A stretch of 64,000 nucleotides of DNA from Terriglobia bacterium (GTDB lineage Bacteria; Acidobacteriota; Terriglobia; Versatilivoradales; Versatilivoraceae), in contig OX638355.1 of assembly GCA_951813285.1 (NCBI GenBank), positions 3,739,136 to 3,803,135 on the forward strand, in the 5' to 3' direction. Below, piece by piece: positions 9,116-17,393 of this stretch. A program made the position numbers and the translations under genes. Position 1 is the first letter of the stretch, and every line of letters begins with the position of its first letter. The notes below the pieces were generated by a model. It had not been told where the DNA came from. It worked only from the letters and a program-made list of their open reading frames with translations, and searched no databases.

Positions 9116-9337
9116 GTGACCGTCCTATTGGAGCTCATCCGAGTCTGCTGGACCTTCCGCGACCGACGTTGGTATCGCCGCTTTCCCTTCCTGCCGTTCC
9201 CGCCCAAAGACTACCTTCGATGGCGAATGGAGACGAATTACGGAGACAAGAGCTTCAGCAACGTAAGGTGGAAGGACATCTCGGCCTACGCCCGCTGGCG
9301 GCGGGAACTGCGTACGCAGGGTCACGAAGGAAGCTGA
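9116..9337 (+). CDS. Small basic protein (73 residues), unknown
   Basis: Starts at GTG 9116, 29 bases after the zinc-ribbon gene. The product is rich in Arg, Trp and Tyr (RDRRWYRRFPFLPFPPKDYL, then WRMETNYGD) with no membrane segment or Cys. The aromatic/basic pattern looks constrained rather than random, and position and strand suit an operon with the preceding gene. No SD is obvious and no function can be assigned. Confidence 0.55.
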   Translation: MTVLLELIRVCWTFRDRRWYRRFPFLPFPPKDYLRWRMETNYGDKSFSNVRWKDISAYARWRRELRTQGHEGS

Positions 9338-9436
9338 CCGCAAGCGAGTGGTTAGCCGGTCCTCCGCCCTGCCGGACGGATCATACGAGTGTGAAACAAT
9401 CGGAAGAGCCTTTTGCAAAATCTTTCGCGCATCGCT

Positions 9437-9508
9437 GGGGACGTTGTTGAATCAAAGCAATTCAGGAGCCGCTGATCGAAGTTAATCCAGCAATTCAACA
9501 GCGTCCCC
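9437..9508. repeat. 72-bp inverted repeat (REP-like)
   Basis: GGGGACGTTGTTGAATC (9437-9453) and AATTCAACAGCGTCCCC (9492-9508) are inverted copies with two mismatches. The unit lies in the 640-base gap before nadA and could form a long hairpin. No coding sequence is visible here. Confidence 0.7.
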
Positions 9509-9539
9509 TATTCGCGTCCCTTGTAGGGGGGTGGGCTGG

Positions 9540-9855
9540 CTTTGCCGGCTTCACGCCTACGACCACGGCCAGGAACTGTTGCGGCGGTCGAGTAGATTGC
9601 TGTCGCGGCCTACGCGGCTCGGACTCTTACGCTACGCTTTCCATGGGCTTACGCCCACGGCTACCTGCTGCCGCGGCTTCGCCGCTCTACTGGAACCCCG
9701 GGCTGACGCCCGGGGAATCATCATTTAGAGCCTTTTGCAAAAGGCCCGGAAATCGATAATCCCTTCGCGACCGTGGTATCCCGTCGCGGTTCACCTCGAT
9801 GCCTTAGTGGCCCTTCGTCGTTCTTAGCGGCCCTTCGTGGATAACTCTTTTTGCG
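9540..9855 (-). repeat. Composite dispersed repeat, reverse orientation
   Basis: Read on the minus strand, this region has the same order of modules as 11880-12215: a stretch containing TTATCCACGAAGGG and GAGGTGAACCGCGACGGG (about 9780-9855), then CCCCGGGCG, then GCGGCAGCAGGTAGCCGTGG (about 9660-9680), then a GAGCCGCG/GCGACAGCA segment. A GAGCCTTTTGCAAAAGG motif at 9728-9745 also recurs elsewhere. The 9338-9979 gap is therefore mostly repeat DNA. Confidence 0.75.
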
Positions 9856-9884
9856 GTCCGGCCAGACCAACCCAACGTCCGAAA

Positions 9885-9913
9885 TTGCCTCAACTCCGGT
9901 TCGGCGTTATACT
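9885..9913 (+). promoter_or_regulatory. Sigma-70-type promoter for nadA
   Basis: TTGCCT (9885-9890) and TATACT (9908-9913) are separated by exactly 17 bases, 66 bases upstream of the nadA start codon. Confidence 0.55.
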
Positions 9914-9979
9914 GTTTTTTTAGACGATCCAAGATCTCGCCCTTTTCCAGGAATCGACTTGACGGCAGGTTGAAGTCCA

Positions 9980-11026
9980 ATGACCGCAGACGCCTCGCAA
10001 ACTTATCACCTGCTTCGGAAGAAGCTGCACGATGTGCTGCCCGATTTTGAAATTCGGGCCAAAGCCGAATTGGCGTGCCGCATCAACCAATTGAAGGGCG
10101 ACCTGGGCGCGGTGATCCTGGGACACAACTACATGGAGCCCGGACTGTACCATTCGGTGCCCGATTACACCGGAGATTCCCTGGAATTGAGCCGGCTGGC
10201 CGCCACCACCGATGGCGATCCCATCGTTTTCTGCGGGGTCCGCTTCATGGCGGAAACAGCCAAGATCCTGAGTCCGCACAAGACGGTGCTGATCCCCTCG
10301 CTGGAGGCAGGCTGTTCCCTGGCAGCCAGTATCACTGCCGAGGATGTGCGCGAACTGCGCGAGCGTTTTCCAGGAGTTCCGGTGGTGACCTACGTCAACA
10401 CCTATGCCGACATCAAGGCCGAAAGCGACGTCTGCTGTACTTCCAGCAACGCCTTGGCGGTGATTGAATCTTTCAAGACCGACACGGTCATCTTTCTTCC
10501 CGACGAATACCTGGCCAGAAACGTGGCTCGCGAAAGCGGCAAACACATCATTTTTCCCACCGACAGACCCATTCCCGGGGACAAGCAGGATCCCCACATG
10601 GACTACCAGATCCTGGGCTGGCACGGCAAATGCGAGGTTCACGAGAAGTTCAACGTGGAAGACATCGAGAACGTGCGCCGGCAGTTCCCCGACGTAGTGG
10701 TCCTGGCCCACCCCGAGTGCAGTCCGGAAGTGGTTGAGGCAGCCGATTTCTCGGGAAGCACCTCGGCCATGATTCGCTTTGTGGAACAGGCTCGCTCCCC
10801 CCGCTATCTGCTGCTGACCGAATGCAGCATGGCAGACAACGTCGCGGCCGAAAATCCCGACAAGGAAATGCTCCGCTTGTGCAGCGTTCGCTGCCCCCAC
10901 ATGAACCAGATCACCCTGCAGGACACCCTCGACTCACTCCTCCAGAACCGATACGTGGTCGATGTCCCGGAGCAAATCCGGCTGAAAGCCAAGCGGGCGG
11001 TGGACCGGATGCTGGAGATCCATTGA
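9980..11026 (+). CDS. nadA: Quinolinate synthase
   Basis: NadA condenses iminoaspartate with dihydroxyacetone phosphate to quinolinate, the second step of de novo NAD synthesis, using a [4Fe-4S] cluster. The 348-residue product has the family marks GHNYMEPGLY, GDSLELSR, VFCGVRFMAETAKIL, the cluster cysteines in VCCTSSNA, HPECSPEV and CSVRCPHMN, and LTECSMADN. ATG 9980 gives a normal N-terminus. No nadB or nadC is adjacent. The stop overlaps the next gene's TTG start, so the two are probably translated from one message. Confidence 0.95.
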   Translation: MTADASQTYHLLRKKLHDVLPDFEIRAKAELACRINQLKGDLGAVILGHNYMEPGLYHSVPDYTGDSLELSRLAATTDGDPIVFCGVRFMAETAKILSPHKTVLIPSLEAGCSLAASITAEDVRELRERFPGVPVVTYVNTYADIKAESDVCCTSSNALAVIESFKTDTVIFLPDEYLARNVARESGKHIIFPTDRPIPGDKQDPHMDYQILGWHGKCEVHEKFNVEDIENVRRQFPDVVVLAHPECSPEVVEAADFSGSTSAMIRFVEQARSPRYLLLTECSMADNVAAENPDKEMLRLCSVRCPHMNQITLQDTLDSLLQNRYVVDVPEQIRLKAKRAVDRMLEIH

Positions 11027-11913
11027 ACCCCTCTCCCGGGCTCTCTCCGGGAACACCCATTCTGCTTACCGGCGGCGCCGGTTTCATCGGCTCGCACTTG
11101 GCGGAACGCCTGCTGGGCGCCGGGGCCCACGTCACCATCCTGGACGACCTCAACGGCGCTTACGCTACCCATCTCAAGCAGGAGAATTTGCGCCAAGTGT
11201 CGGAGCAGGGAAGCTTCGACTTCCTCCAGATGGACATCGCAAACCCTGAGCAGCTTCAATCGGCGCTGTCCGGGAAATCCTACGAAGTCGTCATCCACCT
11301 GGCGGCACGAACGGGCGTTCGCTCTTCCTTGACCCAGCCCCTGTTGTACGGACAGGTCAACCTCCAGGGAACGCTGGGGTTGCTGGAACTGGCCCGCCGG
11401 GGAATGTGCCGGCAGTTCATCTTCGGCTCTTCCAGCTCGGTCTACGGCCCCCGACAGCGTCCCGACCTGGCCATGCACAAGTTCGCGCGGGCCATCGACG
11501 AAAACCGCCCCGTCACGCTGTTCGGAGACGGCAGCTCAATGCGGGACTACACCTATGTCGACGACATCGTAGACCGAATTGCGGCGGCCCTGGCCCTGAA
11601 GGTTGGCTTTGAAGTGTTCCATCTCGGCAGTGGCAATCCGATCCCCCTGAAAAGGATGGTTCACCTTCTGGAGAGGGCCCTGGGCAAGCCGGCCCTCCTC
11701 CGTATGCAGGCAGATCAAGCCGCCGATATGCCCGTCACCCATGCCGACCTGGGGAAGGCGGCCAGGGTATTGGGCTATGCTCCCAAGGTCCCCTTTGAAG
11801 AGGGCCTTGCCCGCTTCACGGCCTGGTTTCGAAATACCTCCCGGCGAACCGGCTTGCCTGAAACAACCGAAAAAAGACAAAAGAAAACAGAGTTATCCAC
11901 GAAGGGACACTAA
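11023..11913 (+). CDS. NAD-dependent sugar-nucleotide epimerase lacking the catalytic segment
   Basis: An extended-SDR nucleotide-sugar epimerase of the UDP-glucuronate epimerase type. The Rossmann motif TGGAGFIGSHLAE and HLAARTGVR are intact. In the family, SSSSVYG is followed by about 50-55 residues carrying the catalytic YxxxK before a second VYGPRQRPD. Here SSSSVYGPRQRPDLA runs straight on, so that block is absent and no YxxxK remains. Downstream motifs (FGDGSSMRDYTYVDDIVD) are normal. The start is TTG 11023, sharing TTGA with the nadA stop and preceded by GGAG. The last 20 or so codons and the stop lie in a dispersed repeat. It is probably inactive as an epimerase; the reading frame is otherwise clean. 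Confidence 0.8.
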   Translation: MNPSPGLSPGTPILLTGGAGFIGSHLAERLLGAGAHVTILDDLNGAYATHLKQENLRQVSEQGSFDFLQMDIANPEQLQSALSGKSYEVVIHLAARTGVRSSLTQPLLYGQVNLQGTLGLLELARRGMCRQFIFGSSSSVYGPRQRPDLAMHKFARAIDENRPVTLFGDGSSMRDYTYVDDIVDRIAAALALKVGFEVFHLGSGNPIPLKRMVHLLERALGKPALLRMQADQAADMPVTHADLGKAARVLGYAPKVPFEEGLARFTAWFRNTSRRTGLPETTEKRQKKTELSTKGH

Positions 11914-12215
11914 GAACGACGAAGGGACACTAAGGCGTTGAGGTGAACCGCGACGGGATGCCAAGGTCGCGAAAGGATTTTCAATTTCTGATTGTTTCAC
12001 CCTCGAATGATCCGCACGGCAGGGCGGGGGCGACACTTGTTGGCAATTGATAATCCCCGGGCGAACGCCCGGACGACCCATTGAGCCGCGGAGCGGCGGC
12101 AGCAGGTAGCCGTGGGCGTGAGCCGGGCGCGGGCCGGGCTATGCCCGGCACGGGCCATTGGAAAGGGGTAGCGCCACGTCGAGCCGCGAAGGCGGCGACA
12201 GCAGACGGCCGAAAG
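11849..12215 (+). repeat. Composite dispersed repeat, forward copy
   Basis: The module starts with CGGCTTGCCTGAAACAA inside the epimerase 3' end, continues with TTATCCACGAAGGGACACTA and GAGGTGAACCGCGACGGG, then a TGATTGTTTCACCCTCGAAT segment that recurs in reverse near 9385-9407, then CCCCGGGCGAACGCCCGG and GCGGCAGCAGGTAGCCGTGG. The order matches the reverse copy at 9540-9855. Confidence 0.75.
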
Positions 12216-12224
12216 CGCGAGGCC

Positions 12225-12460
12225 CCGGAGACCGGCTCTCCTGAAACAAAAGAAAAAAGAGCTATCCACCAAGGGCCACGAAGAACGACGAAGGGACACT
12301 AAGGCGTTGAGGTGAACCGTGACGGGATACCAAGGTCACGAAGGGTATGCCGGCATTTGTGCGGGCGGGACGCCCGCGCTCCCGGGGGGGCTTCCTCCCA
12401 TGAGGTCGTGATATCAAGGTCACAATATTGCGGAAGCATTCGGGCGCCGCTCGTCATTGA
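12225..12460 (+). repeat. Second, adjacent copy of the dispersed repeat plus a GC-rich tail
   Basis: Another unit begins CGGCTCTCCTGAAACAAAAG, followed by the CCACGAAGAACGACGAAGGG and GAGGTGAACCGTGACGGG modules. The tail GCGGGCGGGACGCCCGCGCT with CCCGGGGGGG at about 12360-12392 is almost identical to one at 20383-20410. The rest of the gap to 12638 shows no gene. Confidence 0.7.
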
Positions 12461-12638
12461 AGGAGCTCCATCCGTATTCGAGTCTATTCGTGTTCATTCG
12501 TGGTTCGTCTTAATTTCCAAGACAATAACGGCTGATTGTTACTCCTCTGTATGATCCGTACCGTCGTGGGCGGGGGCGGCTGATCCGGAATTTGCACCGG
12601 GGTTTGTACTCCTGGAGCCCCTTGTTGAGGAATGCGAG

Positions 12639-13973
12639 CTAAAGGTGTTTGGCAAACACCAGACCTTCCATGAGCTTGGGGTGAAAGTGGGTGGTTTTCT
12701 GGGGTAGCAGGTCTCCGGCCTCCACCACGGCCTCGACCTGCTCCATGGGTGTGGGATTCAGCAGAATGGCGCATTGGCAGGATCCGTCCGCCGCCTTCAG
12801 GATCGCCTCCCCGGCGTCACTGACATACTCCACAAAGTTACCCTCGGCCAGTTCCCGCTCCCCAAGGTTCAGTATCCGGCCCAAAATGGCCACCTGAAGG
12901 ATGGAAACATCCAATTGGCGCCAGGTCTCGGACTTGTCTCCCGGCCAATCCAGGCTCTCCGCCGCCTCCTTTCGAAACGTCAACAGAGCCAACCGGTTCA
13001 GTGCGGGCAGGTAGACTCCCATGGCCGCGTGTCCCGCGGACTGGCGAAGCCGCATTTGTTGCAGCAACTCCTCGGGCCCTCCGGGTGGAATACCGCCACC
13101 GACTTCAATCGCTTCAATGGAAAAGAAGGACTCGAGTTGCCTAAGAAATTGGGAGGCATCGAACGCCTCCATGTTCCTCAGGATGCGGTGGATGGGCAAG
13201 ATGGAGATGGCTGGGGATTCCTGTCGAACGAAGCTGAAGAGCTTGAATCGATAGTTTTCCCAAGCCGGGTCCTCGGGGCGACGTTTCATGGCCTCCCGGC
13301 TGAAGTCCACCGCCACCTCGTAGCGATGGTGGCCGTCGGCAATGATTACGGGCTTGTCCTCCATAGCCTGTCGGATGCGAGCGATTGGCGTTGGGTCCGA
13401 TACCCGCCACAACCGATTCAACATCCTGTCCGGACCGGCTGCCGTCATGGCCGGCTGAGGCCCGGCCGCTTCATCCAGAATAGCCTCGATCTCCCCCCGG
13501 GGATCCGAGTAGAGGACAAAGATAAGGCCCGAGTCGACCCGAGTGGAGCGCAGGAGCTCCAGGCGATCCTGCTTGGGCTTGGTCATGGTGCGCTCGTGGG
13601 GCCGTACGATGCCCTGGGAGTAGTCGGTCACTTCGCCCAGAGCCACGAATCCCTTTCGGGTTACGGCGGGTCCTCCGACAAGGGGAAAGTCTTGATAATA
13701 GGGATAAATGCTGGGCTGATCGTCCTGCAGGAAGATCGATTCCTTCATCCATAGATCCAGCAAGTTCTTGGACCGGGTATATCGATTCCAGGAGGGGGAA
13801 TCCCTACCGGTCTCGGGGTTCATGATAAGATGAGCGATGTTAAAGGGATGGCGCTGGTGGAACCGGTCGTCTCGGGATCCCTTGAACTGATCGTAGGGCA
13901 GGGAGATCACGTCGTCCAGGTTGGGAATACGTTCTGGATTGTAGCGGTAACCCCGAAACGGCAATATTCTCAT
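12639..13973 (-). CDS. DUF1015 family protein
   Basis: The 444-residue product matches DUF1015: an N-terminal MRILPFRGYRYNP, VISLPYDQF, the RPHERTMTKPKQDRLELL block and the signature ADGHHRYEVA. The family is widespread and sometimes found beside serine-metabolism genes, but its biochemical role is not established. The start is ATG 13973 with GGGGAGG upstream; the longer open frame to 14045 lacks that support. The gene faces away from pheA across about 200 bases, so the two probably have divergent promoters. Confidence 0.88.
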   Translation of the reverse strand: MRILPFRGYRYNPERIPNLDDVISLPYDQFKGSRDDRFHQRHPFNIAHLIMNPETGRDSPSWNRYTRSKNLLDLWMKESIFLQDDQPSIYPYYQDFPLVGGPAVTRKGFVALGEVTDYSQGIVRPHERTMTKPKQDRLELLRSTRVDSGLIFVLYSDPRGEIEAILDEAAGPQPAMTAAGPDRMLNRLWRVSDPTPIARIRQAMEDKPVIIADGHHRYEVAVDFSREAMKRRPEDPAWENYRFKLFSFVRQESPAISILPIHRILRNMEAFDASQFLRQLESFFSIEAIEVGGGIPPGGPEELLQQMRLRQSAGHAAMGVYLPALNRLALLTFRKEAAESLDWPGDKSETWRQLDVSILQVAILGRILNLGERELAEGNFVEYVSDAGEAILKAADGSCQCAILLNPTPMEQVEAVVEAGDLLPQKTTHFHPKLMEGLVFAKHL

Positions 13974-14176
13974 TGGGCGGTTCCTCCCCGTGCCAACAAC
14001 ACTTCCGCTGGGCCTTCCCCGGCGACGCAACGCAAGGAAAGACATTGTCGAGCAACGGCTTCCGATTTGTCAACGGAACCCGTAATCCGGCCGGCTTCTT
14101 GCGGGAACCGCACATTCACCCACTTCCCGGGATTGCATCGATGTCCCGGACCTGACTTACCGGAGGCAGGACCCCC

Positions 14177-15043
14177 ATGCCGGCCGACCAAGACCAAGTC
14201 GTCGCCTACCAGGGCGAGCCGGGGGCATACAGCGAGATTGCCTCGCGGCGCTTCTTCCCCGGCGCAGGCTGTCTGATTCCCTGTGAGACCTTCGACCTGG
14301 TGTTTCAGAGAGTCCAGCGGGAAGAGGCGGAATTCGGGGTCATTCCCATCGAAAACTCGCTGGCAGGCAGCATCCACCAGAACTACGACCTTCTGCTACG
14401 CCATCGACTAACGATTATTGGAGAATTGAAGCTCCGTATCCTGCACCACCTGATCGCCAACCCCGGGGTCGGCATCTCTCAAATCCGTCGTGTCTTTTCC
14501 CACCCCCAGGCGCTCATGCAGTGCCGCAGAAATACCGCTCGTCTGGGCAAGCTCGAAATCATCCCGACCTATGACACCGCGGGAAGCGTCAAGAAAATCA
14601 AGGAGGAAAAGATCCTTGACGGCGCTGCCATCGCGAGTGACCTGGCCGCCCGTTTGTACGGCATGACCGTCCTGCGAGAGAATCTGCAGGACGACTTCGC
14701 CAACTTTACCCGGTTCCTCTTGCTGGCCAAGGGCCGTCACAGAACGCCCAATGCCAACAAGACTTCCATCGTTTTTTCCATCCCGAACCTTCCAGGCGCC
14801 CTGTTTCGTTCCATGAGCGTTTTCGCACTGCGGGACATCGACCTCTACAAGATCGAATCCCGCCCCCTGCACGGCAAACCCTGGGAATATCTGTTCTACG
14901 TCGACTTCGCCGGCAGTATCGAGGACAGGCGCTGCAAACGGGCCATGGCTCATCTGAGGGAATTGGCCGGGTACTTGAAGATTCTAGGTTCCTATCCCCG
15001 GGACGACTCCGATTCCGATCCTGAAGAGGCCGCGGGAATTTGA
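14177..15043 (+). CDS. pheA: Prephenate dehydratase
   Basis: It converts prephenate to phenylpyruvate in phenylalanine synthesis. The 288-residue monofunctional enzyme shows VAYQGEPGAYSE at the N-terminus, GVIPIENSLAGSI, the catalytic TxRF motif in NFTRFLLL, and a C-terminal ACT domain (SIVFSIPNLPGALFRSM; ESRPLHGKPWEYLFYVD) that in the family binds phenylalanine for feedback control. There is no chorismate-mutase domain. GGAGG lies 12 bases before ATG 14177. The stop overlaps or abuts the next gene, suggesting coupling. Confidence 0.95.
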   Translation: MPADQDQVVAYQGEPGAYSEIASRRFFPGAGCLIPCETFDLVFQRVQREEAEFGVIPIENSLAGSIHQNYDLLLRHRLTIIGELKLRILHHLIANPGVGISQIRRVFSHPQALMQCRRNTARLGKLEIIPTYDTAGSVKKIKEEKILDGAAIASDLAARLYGMTVLRENLQDDFANFTRFLLLAKGRHRTPNANKTSIVFSIPNLPGALFRSMSVFALRDIDLYKIESRPLHGKPWEYLFYVDFAGSIEDRRCKRAMAHLRELAGYLKILGSYPRDDSDSDPEEAAGI

Positions 15044-15051
15044 CGACACCT

Positions 15052-15660
15052 ATGGACAAACGGGTCAGCGCCGTCATCCTGGCCGCGGGTCGGTCGCAGC
15101 GCATGGGGCGCCCCAAGGCCTTGCTGCCGATCTTCGGCACCACCTTCCTGGAGCATATCGTCCATCAGATCCGGGCTTCCCGGCTGGTCGACCTGAAGAT
15201 CGTGCTGGGTCATCAGCCCGAATCCATCCTCGACCGCTTGCCGGACCTGAGGGCAACAACCGTCGTCAATTCCCGCTACCGGGAGGGTCAACTTTCCTCC
15301 CTGCAAACCGGCATCCGGGCTCTCGATCGGGAGACCTGTGACGGATTGATGCTGTTCCTGGTCGACCATCCCCTGGTCGACAGCGCCCTGATCGACGCTC
15401 TGCTGGACTGCTTCAGCCAGGGAGGCCATCCCGTCGTGATTCCTTCCTTCCAGAGGAGGCGGGGACATCCGGTCCTGTTTGCCAGGGAACTGTTCCCCGA
15501 ACTGCTGGCCGCCAGTCCGGACGAAGGGGCCGTTGCCGTGGTCAGGCAGCATCGCCAACAGATCTGCCACCTGGAATGGGAATCGGATGAGATCCTGGTT
15601 GACGTCGACACCCCGCAAGCCTACCAACGCTGGATCCAGCCGCGCACGGCAAGATCCTAG
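15052..15660 (+). CDS. MobA/MocA-like nucleotidyltransferase
   Basis: The product of about 202 residues begins with AVILAAGRSQRMGRPKALLP, the GT-A nucleotidyltransferase signature of the MobA/MocA group, which transfers CMP or GMP to molybdopterin and related cofactors. LVDHPLVD supplies the metal-binding Asp and GHPVLF the later conserved block. No molybdenum-cofactor genes are nearby, so the substrate is not known. ATG 15052 is used; a TTG at 15040 overlapping the pheA stop is an in-frame alternative. Confidence 0.85.
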   Translation: MDKRVSAVILAAGRSQRMGRPKALLPIFGTTFLEHIVHQIRASRLVDLKIVLGHQPESILDRLPDLRATTVVNSRYREGQLSSLQTGIRALDRETCDGLMLFLVDHPLVDSALIDALLDCFSQGGHPVVIPSFQRRRGHPVLFARELFPELLAASPDEGAVAVVRQHRQQICHLEWESDEILVDVDTPQAYQRWIQPRTARS

Positions 15661-15728
15661 CCGGGTCGATTCCAGGACAACAGGAGGGCGCCACGCAATT
15701 CACGTCACGCTACCTCATCCCGTCTCGC

Positions 15729-17363
15729 TTGCTGCTGGCTGGCCTCGTTCTGGGGCTCCTGCTGCCCGGCCAAATCGAGGCAGTCTCCTTTGAGAAGATT
15801 TCCCCCGGATTGAAATCGATCCGGCCGGAACGCATCCGGGCCAGGCTGAAGTTTCTCGCATCCTCCCATTTCAAGGGCCGCGCAACCGGCAGCCCCGAGG
15901 CCGAGCTCACCGCGGCCTACATCGCCAGTGTCTTCGAGGCCAGTGGCCTGCTCCCGGCGCCCCATGCCACTGACTTCATACAGTCCTTCGGGATCAGCCG
16001 GGCGCTTCCGAAAGAGTCCGGTCTACTGGAATTCGCAAGTGCCGACGGCTCGGTGGTTTCCTTCAAGGCCGGTGAGGATTTTCTGCCGGCCTCCTGGGGA
16101 CCGGATGGAACGGTCCAAGGCAAGCAAGCCGCCTTTGTGGGATACGGGCTGACGGCACCCGATCTCGAATATGACGATTACCAGGGAATCGAACTTCAGG
16201 ACAAGGTCGCGATCGTGCTCAGCGGGGTCCCTCCCGATATTGCCTTTCGCCGGGTTGGACCGACCGACTTCTCCGACCCCGTGGAGAAATCCCTTCAGGC
16301 CGCGGCCCGGGGGGCGTGCGGCGTTGTGCTCATTCAGCCCCCGGGGGAGAAACTTTCTTCTCTGAGCTCCAACTTTCGCCACGCCAGGGCCTACCTGTCG
16401 GACCGGCTGGATGCCCTCTCCATTCCGGTGGTGAGGATGACTTTCTCGGCCGGAAAACGACTCCTGCGGCAAGCGGACGGACCCGAAAACCCGTCCGGGT
16501 CCCTCGGTCAGCTACAGGATCGGATCGATGAGACGGGACACCCGCGGAGCTTTTCACTCCAGGGACAAGTGCGAATCCAGGTCTCTTACAGAAGGCGGCG
16601 ATTCCAGGGATACAACGTGGTGGGACATATTCCGGGATCGGACCCCGTTCTCAAGGATGAGTTCATCATCCTGGGAGCCCATCACGATCACATGGGTGTG
16701 GACAAGGAGGGCCGGATCTTTTGGGGAGCCGACGACAACGCTTCCGGCACGACGGCGCTGCTTGAACTTTCGGAAGCCTTTCTAAGAAACCCGGCCAAAC
16801 CCGGGAGAAGCATTCTGCTGGCGGCTTGGGGAGCGGAAGAAATCGGACTGCTGGGCTCTCGAGACTACGTCAGGCGCCCTCCGGTGCCGCTCCAACAGAC
16901 GGTGGCCATGTTCCAGATGGACATGATCGGCCGGAACGCCCAGCACCCGGCCAATCTGGTCGGTGACCTCCCCGGCCAAAGAGAAATGGACAACCGAAAC
17001 TCGCTCAATATCTTCGGAGCAACGGTTGCACCCATGCTGCGGGTCTTCATCGAGCGCAGCAACGCCAGGACCGGACTGGATCTGAGATTTCCCTCGGAAC
17101 CCAAATCCATGGACTTGATGCGCCGAAGCGACCACTGGCCCTTCCTGAAGCGGGGAATTCCTGCGCTGTTCCTGTTCACCGGCTTTCATCCCGACTACCA
17201 TCGAGCCAGCGATACTGCAGACAAGATCAACTTCAGCAAGCTGGAGAGTATCCTGAAACTGGTCTACCTGACGGTCTGGGAAGTGGGAGAAGCCCGACGG
17301 CGGCCTGAATTGGACCCGGGTGTTTTCGGCAGGCTGACCCACCGCGGACCGGCCGGCGATTGA
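15729..17363 (+). CDS. Secreted M28-family zinc aminopeptidase with PA domain
   Basis: An exported metallopeptidase of family M28. The hydrophobic LLLAGLVLGLLLPGQIEA is a signal core. A PA-like region (FVGYGLTAPDLEYDDYQGI; CGVVLIQPPGE) precedes the catalytic domain, which has the two-zinc ligands in GAHHDHMG, WGADDNASGT, WGAEEIGLLGS, QMDMIGR and the final HPDYHRASDTADKI. TTG 15729 is the first conventional start, but AGGAGG sits far upstream at 15682-15687, 5 bases before an in-frame ACG (15693) that would add a basic n-region (TQFTSRYLIPSR). The true start may therefore be at 15693. It follows the nucleotidyltransferase on the same strand. Confidence 0.88.
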   Translation: MLLAGLVLGLLLPGQIEAVSFEKISPGLKSIRPERIRARLKFLASSHFKGRATGSPEAELTAAYIASVFEASGLLPAPHATDFIQSFGISRALPKESGLLEFASADGSVVSFKAGEDFLPASWGPDGTVQGKQAAFVGYGLTAPDLEYDDYQGIELQDKVAIVLSGVPPDIAFRRVGPTDFSDPVEKSLQAAARGACGVVLIQPPGEKLSSLSSNFRHARAYLSDRLDALSIPVVRMTFSAGKRLLRQADGPENPSGSLGQLQDRIDETGHPRSFSLQGQVRIQVSYRRRRFQGYNVVGHIPGSDPVLKDEFIILGAHHDHMGVDKEGRIFWGADDNASGTTALLELSEAFLRNPAKPGRSILLAAWGAEEIGLLGSRDYVRRPPVPLQQTVAMFQMDMIGRNAQHPANLVGDLPGQREMDNRNSLNIFGATVAPMLRVFIERSNARTGLDLRFPSEPKSMDLMRRSDHWPFLKRGIPALFLFTGFHPDYHRASDTADKINFSKLESILKLVYLTVWEVGEARRRPELDPGVFGRLTHRGPAGD

Positions 17364-17393
17364 CCCGGATAAGACGCGCGGGGTGTTCCGCTC

